A DNA stretch of 64,000 bases, taken from assembly GCF_029625315.1 (NCBI RefSeq), contig NZ_CP121110.1, forward strand, positions 1,107,501-1,171,500. The letters are read 5' to 3'. Source of the DNA: Flavobacterium ginsengisoli. GTDB lineage: Bacteria; Bacteroidota; Bacteroidia; Flavobacteriales; Flavobacteriaceae. Under the pieces are notes generated by a model. The model ran no database searches, had not been told where the DNA came from, and worked only from the letters and a program-made list of their open reading frames with translations. Below, piece by piece: positions 34,908-41,470 of this stretch. Both the position numbers and the translations under genes were made by a program. How positions within the stretch are numbered: the first letter of the stretch is position 1; the number at the start of each line of letters is the position of its first letter.

Positions 34908-35483
34908 CTATTGTTTGGTCAGCTTTAAACCATCTTTAGGAAATGTTAATTCTGCGACTTTAAATCCTGGACAAGAATCTTCTGAAATCATAATTTTATC
35001 TGGCTCAAAACCAAATGATAAAATGTTTTTTGCTGAATCATCTATATGAATAAAGACTGTACCCGCATTTCCACATTGTGACTTTTTTCCAGAAAAATTA
35101 AGAGCGTAAGCCGTTAAATCTTTACTAAAATAAGAACCTTTTACTACGTAAGGATTAGTATCGGGCATATTTTGAGTATTTTCTAATACAGTGCCATTGC
35201 TAGATGTGATTAAATAACGGATTAATAATCGATCACGAGTCACTGTTTCAAATTTAGAAGTTGTTTTTGTGATATAAAAAGTGTAATTTTTTCCACCGTA
35301 ACTACCTTTCCAAGTCCCTGTATATTTTGCCAGCAAATTATTCACATCTTTTAAGTAAGTATTATCTGGAATGCCTTCTCCAGCCCTTCTATAGTCGATT
35401 GCTTTTTCAACTGGCACTATGGTTTGTGCTTTGCAGGATATTATAGAAAATAATATTAGTCCTAGTAAAAATATATTTTTCAT
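34908..35483 (-). CDS. Small SCKAQ lipoprotein L2 (DUF6705-like)
   Basis: 191-residue lipoprotein with signal MKNIFLLGLILFSIISC and the same mature start TIVPVEKAIDYRRAG as L3. The strand-rich core (AKYTGTWKGSYGGKNYTFYI) is shared, and it ends FPKDGLKLTKQ. The stop of the preceding effector fragment lies 7 bases upstream, so they would be co-transcribed. The same 7-base spacing is found between the 37.1-kb cassette and L3. Role unknown. Confidence 0.65.
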   Translation of the reverse strand: MKNIFLLGLILFSIISCKAQTIVPVEKAIDYRRAGEGIPDNTYLKDVNNLLAKYTGTWKGSYGGKNYTFYITKTTSKFETVTRDRLLIRYLITSSNGTVLENTQNMPDTNPYVVKGSYFSKDLTAYALNFSGKKSQCGNAGTVFIHIDDSAKNILSFGFEPDKIMISEDSCPGFKVAELTFPKDGLKLTKQ

Positions 35484-35490
35484 CTTTATT

Positions 35491-35763
35491 TTAATTACAG
35501 TTAGTTGTTGTTACTTTTCCTTTGCTATCTAAGGTTTTTTTTGAATTTCCAGAAGCATCAATTTTATAAAGCTCAATTCCATTGATTCCTATTTTTTCGC
35601 TTAAAAATTTTAAAAAACCTTTTTCAAGACCATTATTGTCTATTATTTCTTTGTAGGTATCATCAAGGGCAGTATCATCCCAGTTGATGCTGTTGGCTTT
35701 GATACTTACATTGTTTATATTCCCAGTAAATCTTAATTGATAAATTGCTGAACTTGAAACCAT
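35491..35763 (-). pseudogene. 5'-truncated effector C-terminal fragment (second orphan cassette)
   Basis: 90 residues starting MVSSSAIYQLRFTGNINNVS, closely matching the last third of the larger cassette at 37082-37754, including the tail KVTTTNCN. Homology stops exactly where the REP-like palindrome begins (35771). There is no signal peptide, and the JAMM-like motif of the larger cassette is absent, so this piece could only be expressed after recombination. It is more likely a leftover. It is still followed by intact L2, L1 and the 194-residue gene. Confidence 0.7.
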
Positions 35764-35770
35764 TGCCCCC

Positions 35771-35833
35771 CGCTAGCGCGAGCGTCTCGCTCGTGACACT
35801 AAAGTTATGCACGAGCGAGACGCTCGCGCCAGC
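35771..35833. repeat. REP-like GC-rich palindrome, copy 1
   Basis: Two 24-base arms, 35772-35795 and 35810-35833, pair with one mismatch around a 14-base loop. The stem core is GCGAGCGTCTCGCTCGTG. It is far richer in GC than its surroundings. A second copy with the same loop length is at 37755-37816. Both sit at the truncated 5' end of an effector cassette. Confidence 0.8.
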
Positions 35834-35861
35834 AAGGGAGAAAAAAAACTCTTACCAAAGT

Positions 35862-36446
35862 TTAAATTTCTTCATGTATTATACATACTTTTGAAATACC
35901 TGTCCAGTAGCAGTATGTCCCCTCTTTTAGACCCTTTATTAGATCTGAAAATTGTTTTTCTAAATTTATTTCTTTATCAATAATAGTTATAAGTATCTGA
36001 ACTTTTCTTCTTAATTCGGTTTTCTCTATTTGTTCTTTGGTTTGAGATTCAGGATAAATTTCTGAAAAATAAGCTTGCTTATTTATTGAGTCAATTTGAA
36101 TATTAAACGATAAACTGTCACCGTCAAGAAAACCGATAGAATGACAATCTAAATCTTCATTGCATTTTTTTAAAGTTTCAATTCCTGCGTTTTTTAAATC
36201 AAGCATTAGTTTTTTAACTAGTACATTATCAAAACTGGTTTTGTTTATAATTTCTTTCCTTTTTCTCAATACTTTTCTCGTAAGTTTAGTTTCTAAAAAG
36301 CCTTCTACAAATCCATTTTGGTATTCAATTAATTTTATAGTTTGTGGCTTACCACAAAACGAAATTTCATATGATCGCCTTATATCTAAATTTTGAGAAA
36401 AAGTCTGCTGAAATATTAAAAATAGTAATATCGATATTTTTTTCAT
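35862..36446 (-). CDS. Hypothetical secreted protein, 194 residues (second copy)
   Basis: Near-identical duplicate of the gene at 33636-34220: same signal peptide (MKKISILLFLIFQQTFSQ), one amino-acid difference and a few silent changes. The identity continues upstream through the hairpin repeat and into the C-terminal half of the neighbouring lipoprotein gene. Last gene of the second cassette unit; the REP-like element follows directly. Confidence 0.7.
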   Translation of the reverse strand: MKKISILLFLIFQQTFSQNLDIRRSYEISFCGKPQTIKLIEYQNGFVEGFLETKLTRKVLRKRKEIINKTSFDNVLVKKLMLDLKNAGIETLKKCNEDLDCHSIGFLDGDSLSFNIQIDSINKQAYFSEIYPESQTKEQIEKTELRRKVQILITIIDKEINLEKQFSDLIKGLKEGTYCYWTGISKVCIIHEEI

Positions 36447-36460
36447 AGTTTCTAATTTTT

Positions 36461-36491
36461 AATCCTCAAGTACAAAAAATACTTGAGGATT
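36461..36491. repeat. Intergenic hairpin repeat, copy 3
   Basis: AATCCTCAAGTA (36461-36472) pairs with TACTTGAGGATT (36480-36491); identical to the copies at 34235 and 34866. Confidence 0.6.
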
Positions 36492-36501
36492 TTTATGTAA
36501 A

Positions 36502-37074
36502 CTACTGCTTAGTAAGCATCAAACCGTCTTTAGGAAAAGTTAGTTCTGCGGTTTTAAACCCAGGGCAATCATCGTTTGAAATCATGATTTTATCAGGCTC
36601 ATAACCAAATGACATTGATGTATTAACTGTGTTTTTTATACGAATGAACACTGTTCCCGCATTTCCACATATTGCATTTTTACCAGCAAAATCTAATGCG
36701 TATGTTGTTAAATCTTTACTGAAATAAGAGCCTTCAGTAATAAAGGGACTATTGTCTGGTATGCTTCTAGTATCATCTAATACAATGCCATTGCTAGAAG
36801 TGATCAAATACCGAATCAATAGCATGTCACGAGTAACTTGGTAAAATTTGGAAGTAGTTTTACTAATATATAAAGTGTAATTTTTCCCTCCATACGATCC
36901 TTTCCAAGTGCCCGTGTATTTTGCTAGCAGGTTATTCACATCTTTTAAATAAGTATTGTCTGGAATACCTCCAGCTCTTCTATAGTCAATTGCTTTTTCT
37001 ACTGGTACAATAGTTTGTGCTTTGCAGGATATTATAGAAAATAGTATTAGTCCTAGTAAAAATATATTTTTCAT
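36502..37074 (-). CDS. Small SCKAQ lipoprotein L3, mosaic of L1 and L2 (DUF6705-like)
   Basis: 190-residue lipoprotein. Residues 1-35 are identical to L2, and the region up to about residue 70 stays close to it. From YALDFAGKNAICGNAG onward the sequence is nearly identical to L1. This points to recombination or gene conversion inside the array. It lies 7 bases after the stop of the effector cassette. Candidate immunity or antagonist protein from context. Confidence 0.65.
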   Translation of the reverse strand: MKNIFLLGLILFSIISCKAQTIVPVEKAIDYRRAGGIPDNTYLKDVNNLLAKYTGTWKGSYGGKNYTLYISKTTSKFYQVTRDMLLIRYLITSSNGIVLDDTRSIPDNSPFITEGSYFSKDLTTYALDFAGKNAICGNAGTVFIRIKNTVNTSMSFGYEPDKIMISNDDCPGFKTAELTFPKDGLMLTKQ

Positions 37075-37081
37075 CTTTATT

Positions 37082-37754
37082 TTAATTACAGTTAGTTGTT
37101 GTTACTTTTCCATTATTATTTAGTGATCTTTTTGAATTTCCAGAGGAATCTATTTTATACAGTTCAATTCCACTGATTCCTATCTGTTCATTTAAAAACT
37201 TTAAGAATCCCTCTTCTAAACTATTACTGTTTTTCATTATTTTTTTATAAGGAATATCTAAAATAGTCCAATTTATGTTGTTAGCCTTCATGCTCACATT
37301 ATTTATGTTTCCTGTAAATCTTAGCTGATAAATTGCTGAACTTGAAACCATTGTTCCGTAAGTATCACTTATTGGAATGCCATATCTATTGGCATTTAGA
37401 ATTAAAATTACAAACATTTTCACATCGTAAGGAGAAAATATTTTTATAGGTTCTACTGGCTCTATGTCTCCATTTGCTTTTACCTTATCGTAAGTGTCTA
37501 AATGATTGTGCAAGTAGCCTACTGTATTGGCATCAGGCTTAAAATCTATTTTGTCCGCACCATCTGTACTAGAAGCTCCAGTTAGTGCTGTAAAAGGGCC
37601 ATTCTTACTTTGCATATACCCTGTTTCTACTTTTAAGTTTGTTTTTTTCTTAGTTCTTCTATTTTGGCCGTAATATTGGCTATTGCCATTTGTGCTTTTA
37701 TTTTGGCACAAGGGTCTGTTACATTTGCACTTTGATCTTCTCCACCCTCCCCGC
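37082..37754 (-). pseudogene. Orphan effector cassette with JAMM-like C-terminal domain (5'-truncated, frameshift near 37640)
   Basis: Starts at the REP-like element without a signal peptide. The first residues in frame, GEGGEDQSANVTDPCAKIKAQ, match the linker GSEGGEDQSSNTSTPCEQMK of the full-length gene at 38991-40447, so the piece resembles an alternative C-terminus waiting to be swapped in. After a frame change in a seven-A run near 37640 it reads NLKVETGYMQSKNG, VGYLHNHLDTYDKV and IFSPYDVKMF. HNH plus SPYD resembles the metal site of JAMM/MPN peptidases, with a longer insert between them. It ends KVTTTNCN. Silent cassette is my interpretation. Confidence 0.65.
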
Positions 37755-37816
37755 GCTGGCGCGAGCGTCTCGCTCGTGACACTAAAGCAATGCACGAGCG
37801 AGACGCTCGCACCAGC
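37755..37816. repeat. REP-like GC-rich palindrome, copy 2
   Basis: Arms 37755-37778 and 37793-37816, 24 bases each, pair with one mismatch around a 14-base loop, acactaaagcaatg. Nearly identical to copy 1 at 35771-35833. It lies directly at the 5' edge of the orphan cassette. Confidence 0.8.
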
Positions 37817-37833
37817 AAGGGGACTCTTACTGT

Positions 37834-38268
37834 CTATTTTGAGCTTTGTTTTAAATTACAATCAAGAATTACTTTTCGGCTTAAATCTCTAATCCAATAT
37901 TTTTTCCCAAAAATATTTCTATTAGATAATTCTTCATTAACTATTTTTATTTCGGCTAAGTAAAATTTCTGTTCAGATATTTTTAAATCCCAAATATAAT
38001 TTGAGTTAAATACACCATCACCAGGGTAATTTGCACAAACATCCATTGCATATATTTTATTACCAAATTTTTTAATATCAACTTCATTAAGAACTTCAAA
38101 TTCTGTAATTACACCTACGTGTTTATTGGCTGTATCACACACTGCTTTATTAAAATTTGATTTTATTGGCTTTACTTTAATTATATAATCTTCAAGAACA
38201 AATGTTTTGTTCTGAGCGTAATTTATACTCGAAAACAAAATAGTAAATATTAAGAAACTGTTTTTCAT
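37834..38268 (-). CDS. Hypothetical secreted protein, 144 residues
   Basis: No family recognised. A signal peptide ends SINYAQ (about residue 19). The mature protein has paired Cys residues (KAVCDTANKHVG, MDVCANYPG) and a late Cys (ILDCNL). It follows the 198-residue lipoprotein after a terminator-like hairpin, and the REP-like element lies immediately downstream. It occupies the same position in its unit as the 194-residue gene does in the other two units, though I see no clear sequence similarity to it. Confidence 0.65.
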   Translation of the reverse strand: MKNSFLIFTILFSSINYAQNKTFVLEDYIIKVKPIKSNFNKAVCDTANKHVGVITEFEVLNEVDIKKFGNKIYAMDVCANYPGDGVFNSNYIWDLKISEQKFYLAEIKIVNEELSNRNIFGKKYWIRDLSRKVILDCNLKQSSK

Positions 38269-38326
38269 GATCTATGTAGTTTTTTCAATTGATTGCATTC
38301 CCAAAAAGGCTCAAATTTTGATAAAA

Positions 38327-38360
38327 AACTACCTAAAAAAGACAACGCTGTTAGGTAGTT
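38327..38360 (-). terminator. Terminator of the 198-residue lipoprotein gene
   Basis: AACTACCTAA (38327-38336) pairs with TTAGGTAGTT (38351-38360), followed on the minus strand by TTTTT. It lies 20 bases after the stop. Confidence 0.7.
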
Positions 38361-38380
38361 CTTTATTGAAAGTTTTATTT

Positions 38381-38977
38381 TTATTGCTTAATCATTGTAT
38401 ATGTGCCAGCCTTGATTACTGCAGGTTTCGGCATTGGGTCTCCCGCTTTGACAGCAATAGGACCTGTCCACCAAAAAACTACCAAAATAGCGGCTTTGCC
38501 ATTTACTGTTGTTTTTCTAACGTCCATTTCTCCAAAATTAGGAGAAGATGTAATACCAAGACGCAGTCTTTTTTCATCTGGTTTGCAATCCTTACAGCCA
38601 AATTCTGTTCCTGTTAAAATTAGAGATCCACTTATGCTGTTATTATTGCTTGTTGAAGTTAGCTTACTTAATGTATTAACTTTTTCAACTCCATTTTCTA
38701 TATATTGATATTCGCCCACTATAAGATCTTCGTAGTAAAAATTGTTCATGGAGGTCTTGATATTTTTCTGCGACTTTATCTTCAATGATGTATTACCACT
38801 GGTATAAAGATACGTACCGTCGTATCCGTTTAACACATTTTTTGTGTCTTTATAGTATGCTCCTTTTACACCAATAAAATTATCTTTTGGTGTATCAATG
38901 TCTAGGATAGGGTTTTGTGCTTTACAACTATTGTTTAGCAGGATAAAAAATAGTGCGCTATAAATATAATTTCTCAT
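38381..38977 (-). CDS. Lipoprotein downstream of the modular effector (DUF6705-like)
   Basis: 198 residues; lipoprotein signal ending LLNNSCKAQ. The pattern NGYDGTYLYTSGNTSLKIKS and VGEYQYIENGVEKVNTLSKL fits the small strand-rich lipoprotein family also seen in L1 to L3, more distantly related. It contains WWTGPIAVKAG and ends GTYTMIKQ. It starts 13 bases after the stop of the full-length effector, so it is almost surely co-transcribed. The candidate cognate immunity protein of unit 1, on position alone. Confidence 0.65.
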   Translation of the reverse strand: MRNYIYSALFFILLNNSCKAQNPILDIDTPKDNFIGVKGAYYKDTKNVLNGYDGTYLYTSGNTSLKIKSQKNIKTSMNNFYYEDLIVGEYQYIENGVEKVNTLSKLTSTSNNNSISGSLILTGTEFGCKDCKPDEKRLRLGITSSPNFGEMDVRKTTVNGKAAILVVFWWTGPIAVKAGDPMPKPAVIKAGTYTMIKQ

Positions 38978-38990
38978 AATTTTATTGTTT

Positions 38991-40447
38991 TTAAATGCAA
39001 GGTGTTTGTATTGTTTTATTGGTTGTCGTGTTTAGTGTAAGTTTATTCCATTTTGACATGCTACTATCTGCCTTATACAACGAGATTCCGAAAGAACCAA
39101 ATTGCTGTAAAAAACTTTCTTCTAAGGCTCCTTTACTATCACGATATTTGTAACCTTGATCTTTATGAATTATTTTAATTTTTTCATCATCTGTCTTACC
39201 TATAAATTTAGGATTATTCCATACTTGATTTACTTTATCATTTAATACACCAATATTGTCTACTTTTATAGCATAAGTATTAGTAATTCCTGCTTTATCT
39301 TTGGCAACCACCATAAAAATAACATCGTTTTTCCTGAGAGGACTAGCTTCGTTATACGCATTGCTTAAAAAACGGACATCAGCAAAAGAGAACATTGCAT
39401 ATCCATTTTCTGGATGCGAATGAGCACCACCAATATGATAATAATCTGTTGTTAATGCTACTGAAAATTCATTAGGAGATGAAACTTGGTTGTACTGATA
39501 TGTAAAAGTTTGGTCTGCATTCATTGTCATTCTAATTTCTATTCCAAATTCTTTATTATTTACTGTTCCATTTACTATTGATTTTAACCAATTAATGCCA
39601 GCTATCATATTATTTGGGTCTGCAGAGTTGATTAGAACTTTCATTTGTTCGCAAGGAGTGGATGTATTTGAACTTTGATCTTCTCCACCCTCGCTACCAC
39701 TGCCAGTACCCGTGCCATGATTGGTGTAAGAACCAGTATCTGTGTAGTTAGAATAACCGCTACCTGTGCCATTGTAAATAATATATCCGCCTGAACTGGG
39801 ATTCTGGTAATTATTGTATACCACAACTTCTTTTAACTGAATTCCTGTATCTGTGGTTCCTCCACCATCAACATCGCATTCAATTCGGCAGGACACGCAA
39901 CACCTGACGGTGCCTTACCGGTTGTGTTTGCATTTTTTAGAACCAGCTTAACGGTACCATTTTCTATAAGTCTACCATTTTCAAAGCTAGCAGTTTTTAC
40001 AAATCCTTTCTTTAAATCCCAAGCTGCTATGTAGCCACTAAAAGTAGCACTATCTATTGATAAATCTTCTGGAGATCTACTCGTACCATTAGGAAATATT
40101 TCAAAGAGCAAAGCTTCATAATTGTTTTCGGATAGTTTATAAATATACAATTTTTGCTCCCAAAGTTCCGTAGCGTCTTTTTTCGCTTCATTAACAGGGA
40201 CTATAATTGTTTTGGTTCCATCTTTTGAATTCCTAATTTCGGCATCATTCCAATTGTAGTTTAAATTTTGTAGTAATGCAAAATTATCGCCTTTTAATTC
40301 ATAGGCTTTGAACCATTCTTTGGCAGACGAAAGAATTCTAGCATCTGTCTGCCCTACATCATTGTCATCTTTCTGGCACTTTGTAAAAGTGAAAGAAACT
40401 AATAAAATGACCATAAATCTTGTTGCATTGTTAATTTTTCTTCTCAT
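38991..40447 (-). CDS. Modular lipoprotein with C-terminal JAMM/MPN-like domain (frameshift near 39895)
   Basis: About 485 residues after repair. Lipoprotein signal MRRKINNATRFMVILLVSFTFTKC. Residues about 25-190 form a domain I do not recognise (LYIYKLSENNYEALLFEIFPNG, FENGRLIENGTVKLVLK). A Gly/Ser/Thr-rich linker (YNGTGSGYSNYTDTGSYTNH to GSEGGED) follows, then a C-terminal domain with GGAHSHPENGYAMFSFADVR. The HSHP and SFAD residues resemble the JAMM zinc site, with one extra residue in the spacer compared with the usual H-x-H-x7-S-x2-D. One base is missing near 39895, joining GKAPSGVA to VSCRIECDVDGGG. Exported and surface- or periplasm-anchored. Two truncated C-terminal copies follow downstream. 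It may be a toxin-like effector or a processing peptidase. Confidence 0.7.
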
Positions 40448-40807
40448 ATTTTGGCGTTTAAGTTAGTAATACCTAAAAACTTGTAAGAATTAGGCTATAC
40501 AATTGTAATAATAAAAAATAAGAAAAAAACTATATTTTAAATATATTTTAAAATTTTAACATAATAATTTACTTACAAAAAAGCAAATGCTTAGATTTTA
40601 CTGGGAGTTATATGTTTTTTTAAGTTTGCATAAAAAACAGATAATGAGGTATAAAATTTGGAATTGTACAATTTTTTTAAATATCCTCCGCTTGCACAAG
40701 TGAGGAGCAACTTACCCAAACAATTAATTAGAACTATTTTATCCCAATATGTTTTCCTTTTCAAAGTTTTGGTGTAAATTTACACCAACTTCAAAACTTA
40801 TATTATT
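40448..40807. other. Divergent spacer between effector lipoprotein and toxin-antitoxin pair
   Basis: AT-rich spacer of about 360 bases. It should carry promoters for both directions; only the antitoxin operator (40769-40788) is clear. No gene is seen. Confidence 0.5.
40769..40788. promoter_or_regulatory. Perfect 20-bp operator of the toxin-antitoxin operon
   Basis: TTGGTGTAAATTTACACCAA is a perfect palindrome 19 bases before the antitoxin start, the place where ParD-type antitoxins usually autorepress. Confidence 0.8.
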
Positions 40808-41056
40808 ATGCCACGACAAAGTATATCATTAACAGCTCCTAATGACGAATGGTTAAAAAATCAGGTTAATACAGATGAATTTAGTAGTAAAAGTGAGGCT
40901 ATTAACTATTTGATAAAGCAAGCACGTTCGAGAGAAGAATACTACGAGTTTGTAAGGGCAAAAATAGAAAAGGGAGAAAAAAGCGGTTTTGCAAAAAAAC
41001 AAACCAGAGAAGAAATGTTAGCCGAATTTAAAAAAGATTTACCTCGTAATGTATAG
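40808..41056 (+). CDS. parD: ParD-like ribbon-helix-helix antitoxin
   Basis: 82-residue type II antitoxin. The N-terminal beta strand RQSISLTAPNDEWLKNQV and the helix with SSKSEAINYLIKQARSRE are typical of ParD/CC2985-type ribbon-helix-helix proteins; the C-terminal tail (FAKKQTREEMLAEFKKDL) would wrap the toxin. It overlaps the toxin gene by 8 bases, the usual coupled arrangement, and has a perfect palindromic operator upstream. Confidence 0.9.
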   Translation: MPRQSISLTAPNDEWLKNQVNTDEFSSKSEAINYLIKQARSREEYYEFVRAKIEKGEKSGFAKKQTREEMLAEFKKDLPRNV

Positions 41057-41327
41057 CTATTATTTAAGTAGCGAAGCCAAAGAAGATTTAAAAAGAATTT
41101 ATTATTATGGTGTTAGTAAGTTTGGCGTTAATCAAGCTGACAGCTATTTTAATATGTTTTATGATTGTTTTGAAAAAATAGAAGCAAATCCTTTTTTATT
41201 TCCATCTGCTGAACACATTAAAAAAGGATATCGTTATTGTGTTTGTGGTGTTGACACTATTTACTACCAAATTAACGGAGATAAACGGGTAGAGATTATT
41301 ACCATTATCGGAAGGCAAGATTTTTAA
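41049..41327 (+). CDS. parE: ParE/RelE-superfamily toxin
   Basis: 92-residue type II toxin. Residues YYLSSEAKEDLKRIYYYGVSKFG, EKIEANPFLFPS, GYRYCVCGVDTIYYQINGD and VEIITIIGRQDF match the ParE fold. ParE members poison gyrase, while RelE members cleave mRNA; the ParD partner favours the former. Translationally coupled to the antitoxin. A degenerate REP-like stretch begins 13 bases after its stop. Confidence 0.9.
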   Translation: MYSYYLSSEAKEDLKRIYYYGVSKFGVNQADSYFNMFYDCFEKIEANPFLFPSAEHIKKGYRYCVCGVDTIYYQINGDKRVEIITIIGRQDF

Positions 41328-41340
41328 AGCCGTTTCCCTT

Positions 41341-41364
41341 GCTGGCACGAACATCTCGCCCCGT
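41341..41364. repeat. Degenerate half of the REP-like palindrome
   Basis: The stretch resembles one arm of the elements at 35771 and 37755 (GCTGGC, CGA, TCTCGC, GTG kept) with several mismatches and no second arm. Probably a decayed copy. Confidence 0.4.
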
Positions 41365-41387
41365 GCACAGATAAAAGAGAAATGAGA

Positions 41388-41414
41388 ATGAGCCCGATAC
41401 AATATCGAGCTCAT
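41388..41414. terminator. Hairpin between toxin gene and GH87-like gene
   Basis: ATGAGCCCGATA (41388-41399) pairs with TATCGAGCTCAT (41403-41414) with one mismatch. It lies between convergent genes and may terminate either. The T run is weak. Confidence 0.4.
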
Positions 41415-41470
41415 TATGATGAAATTTAATTATAAATTCAACTGCAGTTCATTTTCTAAATTTTAATCTA

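Noticed and set aside
33636..37816. Repeats as a CRISPR array or transposon
   Set aside because: Units are gene-sized with different contents; no short regularly spaced repeats, no transposase and no terminal inverted repeats around the block.
37683..37892. Plus-strand ORF across the REP-like element
   Set aside because: It exists only because the palindrome is stop-free; the peptide resembles no protein.
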